This document shows, one piece after another, positions 1 to 8,784 of a stretch of 10,448 nt of DNA. The first letter of the stretch is position 1. Each line of letters starts with the position of its first letter. The stretch comes from Euperipatoides rowelli. Its lineage: Eukaryota > Onychophora > Udeonychophora > Euonychophora > Peripatopsidae. Position numbers and translations under genes: made by a program. The stretch lies in assembly GCA_003024985.2 (NCBI GenBank), contig PXIH01S0002852.1. One strand, 5' to 3'. A model generated the notes under the pieces. It made no database searches, was not told the DNA's origin, and saw nothing but the letters and a program-made list of their open reading frames with translations.

Positions 1-2472
1 ATCAATTTGGAAAATTTAAACTGAAACATATAAAAATTTGCAAGTTTCTACGTTGTTTAAAAAAAATAAAATCGTATTGCTGACGTAAAATCTAGCTAGG
101 GGAAAATGCATATCTGGGATCCAGAGTTACGTTACTGTTTAGAAAAATAGTCAACAGATGTTTTGAAGAAGAAGAAAAAAGAACAGAGAAAAAGTTACTT
201 TCTTCGCATCAATATAAAATCCATAAAATTTTGAGATAGACTAATTCTTGGGATTGAAGTTGAAATCAATTTTAAGAAAAAAAAAAACACCTCAAAATAC
301 CGGAAGGCTTTTGTACGTTATTATTAACTTGACAAGAACAAAATGTTAACTATTATTTCCAAAGTTTTTAATAATATTTCTTAAACATTCTTAGGGCTTA
401 TATTTTTAATGCAAACAAAACCTGTTTTAAAAAAGCTTATTTTAGGCCTGCTTGTTTCGAGTTGCTTTTATAAAAACAACCGAATCACCAACTGCAAATA
501 ATAAATAAAGCTTCGAATGATAGAATCACTGATCTACATTCTGATTGGTCTGTAAGAGGGCGTAACGATGTCCCATTTTACCGCATTTTTAACATATATT
601 ATGCGCATTTATTTCAGTCATATACACCAAATGGCGGAAATAGCTCAAAATTATCAAAATCGATCATAAAAGGATTATTTTGACTCTAGATTCCAGCCTG
701 ATGAATTAAATATGTAGTAGGAGTTACAGTTCAGGGTAAAAGTAAGATTAGGACTGTAAATAAGGATGCTATTAAAACGGTAAATGGGATATAATTACAC
801 CCATTTCTAGGCGCCCCTATTCTGGTCTGACAACCAGTCAACCACTAATACTATTACTGGAATCGGCACAGAATTTTTCTGCCAAAATACGTCACAAGTA
901 CGTTTGATAAATTGATACATATCGGCATATTTGTCGAATTTTGATGCGTTTTTGGAGCGAATATAACAAATTGATTAATTAAACCAGCATTTTTTTTACC
1001 AAAATACACATAAATCAATTAAGTTGAAATAGGCATTTATAAACCACTTTAAGCATTTTTGTTGATTTAAAGGAACTTTGACACCTTGCAGAGTAAAGAC
1101 TCATTTAAACTTTTAAATAAACAGGTCTCCAATCCCTTTTACTCTATTTGCAAATGATGTGTGAGCAATTTGTTCATATTTTTCTGCAGGGTTGGGTTCA
1201 TTATCAATGAAATTTCTTTCATATAATACTATAGCCAATCACATTCCTCTTGTTGCCAAAACTCGTTATGGTTTATAGTTTTAATCGGCAAAATGAATTC
1301 CAATAAACATGTATTGTGCAAAATATTTTATTTTTTACTGTATTTACTGCTTTACGAAAATCTATTTTCAAAGACGATGTTTTCAAACTAAATCAATTAG
1401 GACAAGAACAATGAATGTTTCAATGGCTAAATAAGATGGATAAGAAATGATAGGTCTGACTAGCATTGTGCATAATCTTAAGGAAAGCTATCCATTTTTT
1501 GGGGGCAACGAATAGCCTTGCATGAGTATAAATGAGTCTTAACTTCATCTCTCTTCATTTTTTTGCATTTAAACAATTTCATGTCATACTAATGCACATA
1601 TGCCCTCACAGACATTTTGAACTCTCACCTTTTTTTTTGTGGTATCATGTTCCTTCTCTATATAATTCAATTACCTACCATTAACAGTAATAATATACTG
1701 ATATTTTGCAGATAATCTCATGGTTTATAGATGTATCAACTCGATTAATGACTGCCACCTTCTTCAAACATTGCTTGACCCGCTTTCAAAATATTGGTGT
1801 AAACTGTGGGGTCTATCTATAAATGTTAATAAATGAAAGGCAATGACTTTCATAAGAAAACATAATACCATATCTTTTAAATATCAACTTTACAATTAAT
1901 CAATCCAATAAGTTCATATGCTGCGAGATTTAGCTATTAATAACAGCACTGATTTTAACTTCAAAAAAATCCTCTAGATAAAACTATTTAGAACGATTGT
2001 AGACTATTTACAATTTACGCTAATATTAAACGCCAGCAAAACATTAATCTGGTCACCAAATATATATGAGAATAACTTGGATGCACGGACCATGCAACAA
2101 GTCACTACTTAATCCATAACTAAATGAGATAACTCTGTTTCAAATATCAAGATCTGAGATATATTGTATTTCCATGTATACTGCATATAGGAACACAAAT
2201 AATATTGTGTGGAGTATCAGAAAAAAAAGCTCTATTGTTTAAAAGTTGTTTCATTAAAAATGTAATTAATTACTGAAATGTGATTAATCTACATGAAAAT
2301 AAACTATGACATTATTAATTATTTTTATAAATGAGATGTAAAATTTCATCAAAGCTGATTTTTTAACATTTACACAACTTTGCTTGAACTTTTTTTTTTT
2401 TAATTTCATTATCCCAAAACACAAATTAATAAGATATGGTATTATAAAACAACAACTCAAAATATATATACA
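1..2472. other. AT-rich non-coding stretch, no gene seen
   Basis: No frame stays open long enough, or with balanced enough composition, to suggest an exon. The stretch is AT-rich with short A and T runs. Local items are a 7-bp hairpin near 782-806, a 10-bp palindrome ATTTGCAAAT at 1146-1155, and a short GC-richer block at about 540-665 containing ATTGG and GGGCGTAAC, discussed in the findings. The rest looks like ordinary intergenic or intronic DNA. Short exons in AT-rich sequence could be missed by eye. Confidence 0.6.
782..806. repeat. Small inverted repeat (7-bp stem)
   Basis: AAATGGG at 782-788 pairs perfectly with CCCATTT at 800-806 across an 11-nt AT-rich loop. A second short hairpin follows at 822-837 (CTGGT/ACCAG). 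Neither is followed by a T tract typical of a terminator. In a eukaryotic AT-rich background they may be chance or the edge of an old repeat. No function is assigned. Confidence 0.35.
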
Positions 2473-2512
2473 GTATTTATTGTATATACCGGGTATTTAT
2501 TGTATATACTGG
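2473..2512. repeat. Two-copy 20-bp tandem repeat
   Basis: Two adjacent 20-bp units, 2473-2492 and 2493-2512, differ at one position. Each contains GTATTTATTGTATATAC followed by a short GG end. The unit is TA-rich, includes the palindrome GTATATAC, and directly precedes the degenerate GC-rich dispersed repeat. It is a microsatellite-like local duplication. Confidence 0.75.
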
Positions 2513-2546
2513 ATACTCTATACAATACATAGCCTACATGCACACA

Positions 2547-2655
2547 AGAGCGTTGAGAGGCTGTATGGGGCTCAGGGCAAACATTTTTATAGGCCCCTTT
2601 GTGTATCTTAAGTCAATATGGGGCCAGGGTACTTATCCCTCTCTCTCTCTCTCAA
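2547..2655 (-). repeat. GC-richer dispersed repeat, copy 1 (degenerate)
   Basis: A block rich in GGGGC and GGCCCC words interrupts very AT-rich surroundings. Read on the minus strand it parallels the element at 5769-5978. GGCTGTATGGGGCTCAGGGC (2559-2578) followed by TAGGCCCCTTTG corresponds to the reverse complement of the right half of that element. ATGGGGCCAGGGTACTTAT (2618-2636) corresponds to its left half. It also shares CAGGGTACTTAT exactly with the block at 10122-10133. Boundaries are approximate. I recognise no coding capacity, so it is probably a short non-autonomous element or its remnant. Confidence 0.5.
2637..2653. repeat. (CT)n microsatellite
   Basis: An uninterrupted run of about eight CT dinucleotides lies at the right edge of dispersed repeat copy 1. 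Copy 2 also carries a short CT run at 5968-5978, but at its other end relative to the shared core. CT slippage may therefore have occurred independently. Confidence 0.85.
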
Positions 2656-3657
2656 CGCGACTACAAGCACACTATCATACTTGAAGTGAAAAAAAAAAAA
2701 GTAAACAACTTGGTAATTATCCCAACTTTTATTTACCACATTTTTTTATTTTGCTCCAAATGTTTATAATTTATTAAAATTTAAAAATATGTTTCAAAGA
2801 ACTGTTTAATTAATTAATCAGATTGTTATTGATTTCATCTCACATGTTTTTTCTACCTCATTCTTTTACTTTTAGATTTACAAGAATGCGGTATTAAAAT
2901 TAAATTTAAGAATAATTTTGACAGCATATCGTACATCAACTTTGAGAGTACAGTAGGCTACTTGGGAATAATTAAAAACATTTTTTTTTTGTGAAAAACA
3001 CAATTGTCTAGTGCAGTAATTTTTTATGTTATATATTTTTTATTACATAAAAAAAAAGTAGGTTGCTTATTTTATGTAGGCTATAAACCTCTCTCATGTC
3101 ACAGGTGACAGGTGTGAATTCAACTCTTTTAAGCACATTATAGTCTTTTGTTAAATTATTTGTTGCACATGGATTAAAGGAGCTGTTATTCTAAAAATGT
3201 TATAACCTATTCATTCAGGATTTGGCCTTCCATCAAAGGTAGAGGAGGGGTGTGAAATTTTACTAGCCAGTTTATAACTTTTGCAAAGAATAAAGGACCC
3301 AAAACAATCTGATAAGACCTTTTTTTCAAGTGTCCTCTATCCAACAAAATATTTTGGAATCCCTGGTGTAGAAGATGAAACTGATGTGCATTTTTAGTTA
3401 CAAGTTATTGGATTGTTTTATTTTCCATACTATTAGCAAATTTATGTTTACTAGCATGAAGTGTAAGAAAATTTAAAACATTTTTTGACTATGTAAGTTA
3501 TTTCTTAATCTTTTTTTTTTTGTCTTTTTAATTTTGATAAGTCAATTCATAAATAAAAAATTACTAAAATTAAACAGCAAATCTAGATTCTAGAAGTTAG
3601 ATATTTGAAAAACAGTATTTTAAAGAATTCCGATTCTAGCCAATATAATGTGCACGA
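2656..3657. other. AT-rich non-coding stretch, no gene seen
   Basis: No plausible exon is seen. The stretch holds A and T homopolymer runs, for example A12 at 2689-2700 and T runs near 2983 and 3510. It also has two adjacent CAGGTG words near 3103-3116 and a possible hAT-type transposon terminus ending at 3365, listed separately. The remainder is low-complexity AT sequence. Confidence 0.55.
3240..3365 (-). mobile_element. Possible hAT-type element end (one terminus only)
   Basis: Read on the minus strand from 3365, the sequence starts CAGGGATTCCAAAATATTTT. This resembles hAT termini of the CAGNG-TTCCCAAA kind and matches the first 20 nt of the element at 6543 at 14 positions by hand. Further in, the block is less AT-biased than its flanks. 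No matching left terminus or 8-bp duplication of the adjacent GTGTAGAA was found. The left limit given is therefore arbitrary, and this may be a truncated relic or chance. Confidence 0.28.
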
Positions 3658-4058
3658 GCAGTTTGGCAATGCATTGTGGTAAATCTAAGATTCACTAGCA
3701 TGGCGTGGAACGACACATATCTTGGTCATCATTCTCGGGCAGTTTTGCAATGCATTGTGGTAAATATAAGGTTCACTAGCATGGCATGGAAGGACACGTG
3801 ACTTGGTCAGCATTCTCGGCAGTTTTGCAATGCATTGTGGTAAATCTAAGGTTCACTAGCATGGCATGGAAGGACACGTGACTTGTCAGTATTCTCAGGC
3901 AGTTTTGCAATGCATTGTGGTAAACCTAAGGTTCACTAGCATGGCGTGGAAGGACACAGTGACTTGGTCAGCATTCTCAGGCAGTTTTGCAATGCATTGT
4001 GGTAGATCTAAGGTTCACTAGCATGGCGTAGAAGGACACGTGACTTTGTCAGCATTCT
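3658..4058. repeat. Five-copy tandem repeat, 80-82 bp unit
   Basis: The word CAATGCATTGTGG starts at 3667, 3748, 3828, 3908 and 3990, giving periods of 81, 80, 80 and 82 bp. Each unit runs roughly GCAGTTTTGCAATGCATTGT, GGTAAAtCTAAGGTTCACTA, GCATGGCRTGGAAGGACACG, TGACTTGGTCAGCATTCTC. Copies differ by a few substitutions and 1-2 base indels, and copy 1 is the most diverged. The period is not a multiple of three, so this is not coding repeat sequence. Every unit carries the palindrome ATGCAT, and three carry CACGTG (3795-3800, 3875-3880, 4037-4042). The array is much less AT-rich than its flanks. It is a minisatellite or satellite fragment. A regulatory role is possible but unproven. Confidence 0.95.
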
Positions 4059-5242
4059 AAAGTAATCTTTTTTTTTAGGGAAGGGGATATGTGTTTAATT
4101 TTTAAAGATCTCTTTTTAGGAATAATTTTTTTGATTTTATTTGAAAATAAATGATGAAAAAGAACCATTTTGTATAACATTTAAAGTTTACAATGCATTG
4201 GATTAATTTGACAATGAATTGCATTATTTAGTAACGGCTCTGGTGGCTCTAAAATATTCGCAAATCTTTTAAATAACTTCTAATCTTAAAAAAAAAAAAT
4301 TATAAATTTTATATTGAGCTTTTCATTTCTTCCCATTAAAAGCTTGCCCAACCCCATTTGGGAAAACTCAGACAATTTTATTTTTATTATTTTTTAAACT
4401 ACAATTTATAATATTTTGACTGGTTAATTAAGAAATATGATTAACTGATATTCTAAAAAATTCTATTTTGGAGATGTTTTCTTCCCTGGTCTTCCTGTCT
4501 GTCATTTATTTATTTCTCAATGGTAATAATTTGATACACATCACCAGCTTAAAAACCTGTTGATATGAAACGTCAATATTAAAATTTTTTTGTTAAACCT
4601 CTCCACATTACAAGAACTAGCTGCTATTTTTCATTCTTTTACATATAAAACTTGCCATACATGATACAACTGAAGTGATGTGACATTTATTTCTTTAAAT
4701 TTATTAACAAGTTACTGTTTCAAATTTTAAAATATTATTTTATAATATCATACAGATGTCTTTTTTTTTTAACACGATGTTTATTAAACAAATACCAACA
4801 AATTACTCCAGGAAACAAACCAGGCTTTAGTTATCAAAATGTAAGAGCTTTTAATGACAATTTGTGGAAAGCATTGAATCAACAGGATTGGACCCCTGCA
4901 GAGAAAGAACATTTCCACTTTTATTTAATAAAAACATTTAATGAAATATCATTATGTTCCCATCAGCATTTTGACCTCAATTTTAATTTTTGTATAATGT
5001 TTTAGATAGCAAATAAATTAGACTAGTTAATAACTAATGACTATTTATTACAATTAAAAATAACTAAACATCTAATGGATATTTCCGTGTAAAAAGGAAG
5101 CTGAACTAAACTGTTCAGCTATCGAATAAGAAAGACATTCTAAAAATTATTTAACAAAATGAGTTGCACTTTTAAACAGTCTCTGTGGTATTATTTAGTA
5201 ATAAATTATACAGTTGCCCCTCCCTTAATGGATTTTTAATAG
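4059..5242. other. AT-rich non-coding stretch, no gene seen
   Basis: Very AT-rich sequence with many stops in all frames, short poly-T and poly-A runs (for example near 4068 and 4289) and no clear repeat. A frame open from 5176 to 5280 enters the candidate CD225-like region from the left but shows no family resemblance of its own beyond its last dozen residues. No promoter, RNA gene or transposon terminus was recognised. Confidence 0.55.
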
Positions 5243-5422
5243 TTGTCTATTTGGACGTTTTCATTGTCGGGTGGAATATTTAAGTGCACTCTGAGGTGGG
5301 GATCTCGACATAATGCTCTAAGTCTTATAGGAATTGTCATTGGCAGTTGTGTATTAGTTGTTCTTCCTTGTATGTTAGGCGACTCCAATCATCTACTTCC
5401 TTGTAAACAAATTGAACTGTGA
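5243..5422 (+). pseudogene. Possible CD225/dispanin-like fragment (terminal exon or pseudogene)
   Basis: A frame open from just after TAG at 5240-5242 to TGA at 5420-5422 encodes 59 residues with no ATG start, so it could only be an exon or a relic. Residues about 21-43 read SRHNALSLIGIVIGSC and then a hydrophobic run ending LPCML, a convincing membrane span. Before it, a Gly-Gly-Ile start and a Trp-Gly-Ser-Arg stretch line up loosely with the G-D-x-x-G-A...A-S-x-x-A loop that precedes the C-terminal membrane segment of CD225 (dispanin/IFITM) proteins. The chain ends about 16 residues after the span, as such proteins often do. AG at 5241-5242 after a T-rich stretch could be a splice acceptor. 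Against this, the diagnostic GD..GA is degraded. An overlapping frame (5242-5280, ending Asp-Val-Phe-Ile-Val-Gly-Trp-Asn-Ile) also fits the loop, suggesting a frameshift. No first exon is seen upstream. The resemblance is from memory only. Confidence 0.35.
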
Positions 5423-5612
5423 AATTGGAAGTGATGAAGATCTTAATTGATTGTAATGTCTGTAACCTCCCCCCCCCACATTATTGAATGTTACTAGACA
5501 CACTGCTTTTCTAGTCTGTCAAAATCTACCATTTAAACTTGTCAAGATATGATGCAATAATCACCTGACTTGTATCTTTATAACCTTATTCATCTTCAAG
5601 CTAAAAGTGAGT

Positions 5613-5684
5613 ACCTTCATAGCTCAGTGGGTAGAACATTGTCCCGGTAAGACAAAGGTCCCAGGTTCAGATCTTGGAGGGAAA
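5613..5684 (+). pseudogene. tRNA-Thr(GGT)-like pseudogene or tRNA-derived SINE head
   Basis: The 72 nt have full tRNA geometry. TA is at positions 8-9. The D stem GCTC/GAAC (one mismatch) encloses an 8-nt loop. The anticodon stem TTGTC/GACAA is perfect around a 7-nt loop CCGGTAA, with anticodon GGT at 5646-5648. The variable region is 5 nt, and the T stem CCAGG/CTTGG encloses TTCAGAT. The A box TAGCTCAGTGGG is a perfect pol III match. The B box (GGTTCAGATCT) is damaged. The acceptor halves ACCTTCA and AGGGAAA barely pair, loop position 33 is C rather than the near-universal T, and eukaryotic Thr tRNAs normally use AGT rather than GGT. It is therefore not a working tRNA. A SINE head or decayed tRNA copy is more likely. 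No clear SINE body or tail was delimited downstream. Confidence 0.6.
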
Positions 5685-5768
5685 ATATTTTTGCCATCTA
5701 ATCTATTTAATAATTAAGTTATCCAATTTTATATTTCACAGAGGTGAATTTTCAGGTGTCTATATACA

Positions 5769-5978
5769 GGCCCGACAAGAGGGGGGTGGACAGCAGGGGC
5801 AATATTACCTGGGCCCCTAATGAATCAAGGGGTTATTACGCCAAGCCAAGGTAAAAAAAAAAAAAAAATCCACAAAAAAAAAAAGCTTATAAATTTTCTT
5901 GAACAAGGGGCCCATAATTTTTTTTCCCCTGGAGCCCGTACAATGCGTACATGCTCTAACGCCCATGTCTCTCTCTCT
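5769..5978 (+). repeat. GC-richer dispersed repeat, copy 2 (most complete)
   Basis: It begins GGCCCGACAAGAGGGGGG and continues through ACCTGGGCCCCTAATGAATC (5807-5826). Expanded A tracts follow (A16 at 5853-5868, A11 at 5874-5884). The right half is CTTGAACAAGGGGCCCATAA (5899-5918), then CCCCTGGAGCCCGTACAATG (5926-5945), ending in a CT and then TA microsatellite. The GGCCC/GGGCCC blocks contrast sharply with AT-rich flanks. Copies at 2547-2655 (inverted) and 10085-10177 (left half only) share its word order. The layout resembles a short non-coding element common in some marine invertebrate genomes, but I cannot name the family. Confidence 0.55.
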
Positions 5979-6534
5979 ATGTGTATATATATATAAATAG
6001 GCCTACTGTATACCGTATATAAATTTAGTATAATGATCTTTGTAATAATATATACGTTTTAATGAATTGTCTTATAATTTTTTTTTTAACTTTATTAAAT
6101 TATAAATCAAACAATTTTCATTCTAAAATAATCTATGAAAAGAAAAAAAACAGAATTTCTAACAGATAAATTTTATGAATTCCTACACTGTAGACCAAGG
6201 CTAACAGAATAACAAATTTGAGATATTTCAATATCAGCCAGTTTCCATGGTGTCAATCATCGTTCAAACTAAGCAAACTCAAAGTTGTAAACTAAGGATT
6301 TCACAATTCCTGCTTTTTGTTACCATGGTCATCTTCCAACTCTTGTTGTGTTTCTATGATTAAAAAAATTAGAGCTAAAAGAACCAACCAATCAAAATGG
6401 CATGAGTTACGCCCCTCCGCCATTTCTTAGGGTTTAAAAACCCACTTTAATTTGATGATGAGATAGCTTAGATTTTAACAAACAACAACAGCAAAAGCAG
6501 CATCAGTCTAGTACAGTTAATACCCTTGGGATTC
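5979..6534. other. Non-coding stretch between two repeats
   Basis: It starts with a TA microsatellite (5984-5995) and TAGGCCTAC (5998-6006), followed by AT-rich sequence. A less AT-rich block near 6380-6445 contains CCAAT at 6388-6392, GTTACGCCC at 6406-6414, CCGCCATT and a compact 6-bp hairpin GGGTTT-AA-AAACCC (6430-6443). These resemble promoter words, but no transcription unit can be tied to them. No exon was recognised. Confidence 0.5.
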
Positions 6535-6542
6535 CTCTAGTC
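6535..6542. repeat. Left 8-bp target-site duplication of hAT-type element
   Basis: CTCTAGTC immediately precedes the left terminus. Its partner CTATAGTC follows the right terminus at 7087-7094, matching at 7 of 8 positions. An 8-bp duplication with central TA/CTAG character is the hallmark of hAT-superfamily insertion. Confidence 0.75.
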
Positions 6543-7086
6543 CAGTGTTTCCCAAACTTGTTAGAAATTTGTGCAGCCCCAATCTTAAGCTTCGGCTACA
6601 ATATTGCTCCACTAGCACTTGTTTAAGTTCAAGTGCTCTGCCTAAGAATATCTTGTCTCTGCTGTTTTAGCTTCTGCAGTCAGGTACATGTTGCTGTACT
6701 TATAATACATGTGTTAAAATATTTTTTCATTCCTTTGATGTACCTCGTCGCCAAGTTAATTTCCCCTGTTGTGTCTTAACAAGGAAAATAATGCGGATTA
6801 AACTATGAAATTAGTTTAATAAACTAAAAACAAATACAGATAGGAATGCCGACATTTAGCATTTTAGAATCAGGTTTATCACAAGGTTTAACATTCTAGG
6901 ACTAACAAGTTCAAACTCAAAAACATAATAATATAAATGTGCATGCTGCGTGCATAATAAAACATGAGATTCGAAATCTGTTTCGTTTATACTATCGATA
7001 TGAACTATCGGTAACTTTCTCGTGGAACCCAAATGTTCACCTCCTGCAACCCCAAGGTACACCGGAACTTTATTTGGAAAACACTG
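6543..7086. mobile_element. Non-autonomous hAT-type DNA transposon (MITE-like), 544 bp
   Basis: The left end reads CAGTGTTTCCCAAACTTG and the right end, reverse-complemented, CAGTGTTTTCCAAATAAA. The first 14 nt match at 13 positions. CAGTG termini with TTCCCAAA are typical of hAT elements, and the 8-bp flanking duplication (7/8) supports insertion by a hAT transposase. Inside, AACTTGTTAG (6555-6564) recurs inverted at 6902-6911. TGCAGCCCCA (6572-6581) recurs as TGCAACCCCA in the same orientation at 7045-7054. No transposase is encoded: the only frame inside (minus strand 6856-7062, 68 codons) shows no DDE, zinc-finger BED or hATC dimerisation features. It would have been moved in trans by an autonomous relative. 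The substitution in the duplication and terminus mismatches suggest some age. Confidence 0.8.
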
Positions 7087-7094
7087 CTATAGTC
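7087..7094. repeat. Right 8-bp target-site duplication of hAT-type element
   Basis: CTATAGTC directly follows the terminal CACTG at 7082-7086 and matches the left duplication CTCTAGTC except at the third base. Confidence 0.75.
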
Positions 7095-8761
7095 ACATCG
7101 TGTAAATGAGCTGACTTGGTATGCTTTTGAGTTTGAACTGAAAAAAAAAATTCCTCGATACAATTATTTGGAGTTCCCAACATAGAGCTTGGTTTATTCA
7201 AACTAAGATTTACCATGAAAACAGGTTGTTTAATGTTAAAGTCCCCCCCCCCCATTTACTTTCCTTCCTACAATGACAGAATGTTTGGATTTTAGCTTAA
7301 TAAGCATGTAGATCAAACGAACACTATTGTCTTTTCTACACTGAAATGTTTTTTAATATAATTAAGCCTAATAAATCAATATGAAACTTTTCACTCTAAA
7401 AATGTCATCTGCAGATAATAATAATGAAATAAAACTTATAAATCATTATCCACATTGTTTTTTTTTTCTTTCTACTTACTAAATTTACTCATATTATTCA
7501 CCGAAATTGAACATACTGTATCTAATCCACAAAGCATAATATAACGCCTTTAATTTAATCCGCCATGTTTGATTTATTTTTTACCTTATCTAATAATAGC
7601 CATTAAACTAATAGTCCAAGAATACATTTTTATAAAAAGAAGTAAAAAAATTTGTCTAGAAAAAATATGACATAAAATGTACTTGCTAATGCTATGAATG
7701 AAGATAAGAAGCATGGTGAACTGTGAATAAAATAGAATCACTTGACACAGAATGCTAAGCCCACATTTAAATCTATCCTAAGGGATGATAATATAATCAC
7801 AGTATTTAAGAACATTTTTCAGCAAAATCCTTTCTGCATATTTGATGGCGCCATCTGTATTTCGACGCAAACCTGCAGCTTTGTTTTTAAGGATAAATTA
7901 AAATTCAAAAATCAATGACGGTATCTCAAAAGAGATTCATCCCGATCAATATCTTTTTTTCTTCCTTCTCTCATGTTTCAGAAGCAAATATATCTCCAGC
8001 CGAGAATACGCTTTTAATAAAATATTTACAATAACCTATTATTTTTGTCATCTCGACTGATTAAAAAATAATAAAGATTCAAATGCGCCGCAGCTAGTAG
8101 ATTTTAAAATCAATGCCGGCATACTCCTTTTAGACTAAAACGTTTGTAAAACAGATTGTTACGCTTGACTAAATAGAATTCAGTAACTTGTTTTACATTT
8201 GAACAAATAAAAAAAAATAAAGCAAGCTCTAGGAAACAAATTATATTAGGATGAAATTAAAACAAAGAGTGGAAAAGATTATTGTAATATTAAACTAAAA
8301 CTCTGTTTTCAATCAAAGATAAATTTTGGAGTTTACTTCAACTATTAAATATCAATGCTTTTTTTATAAATAATTATTTTAACAATTTCTTTTATAACTA
8401 TTCACAAAGGACTATTGATGTATTTATATCTACTTCAAATCGGTTACGAAAATAATGTAATGAATTTAATGGGTAAATTAATCTGATTTTCATACAAATC
8501 CCAACAAAAAGAATTCACTATCAAACCGTCAATTATATTTCAACACTCGATGAATCAGACAAGTTATAACAAATCGCACCTCATCACACGAGTAACCTCA
8601 CATCAAACAACTAAAACAAAATAAAATAAAAAAAACCTTAGAGCTTAATGCTATAAAAATCAAAATAAAAGGTTACATTTAACCCCTGGCCAAAATGAAT
8701 TTATTTTGCATTAATATAGATAGGCCTATTAATATTTTATTTTTTTTTCTCTTTTATTTTA

Positions 8762-8784
8762 TTTTTTTTTTTTAAAAAAAAAAA
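8762..8784. repeat. T12-A11 homopolymer palindrome
   Basis: Twelve T are followed directly by eleven A, making a near-perfect 23-bp self-complementary tract. It lies within a wider T-rich region (8740-8846) that also contains T18. Such tracts arise by slippage and may exclude nucleosomes. No other function is implied. Confidence 0.8.

Noticed and set aside
2384-2611. 75-codon ATG frame on the plus strand
   Set aside because: It starts in a poly-T tract, runs through the 20-bp tandem repeat and into the GC-rich dispersed repeat. The composition (Phe, Ile, Tyr runs) reflects AT-rich repeats rather than a protein.
3103-3116. Paired CAGGTG E-boxes as a regulatory site
   Set aside because: Two adjacent copies of a 6-bp word are weak evidence alone, and no transcription unit is nearby.
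3658-4058. CRISPR array
   Set aside because: The units are contiguous 80-82 bp repeats with no unique spacers, in eukaryotic-looking sequence, so this is a minisatellite.
5613-5684. Functional tRNA-Thr gene
   Set aside because: The acceptor stem hardly pairs, position 33 is C, the B box is damaged and GGT is not the usual eukaryotic Thr anticodon.
6856-7062. 68-codon minus-strand frame inside the hAT-type element
   Set aside because: No transposase motif is visible, and the length is within chance expectation for the element's composition. Not taken as a gene.
7070-7255. 61-codon minus-strand frame
   Set aside because: It begins at a poly-C tract and crosses the right end of the hAT-type element and its target duplication, so it is a chance frame.
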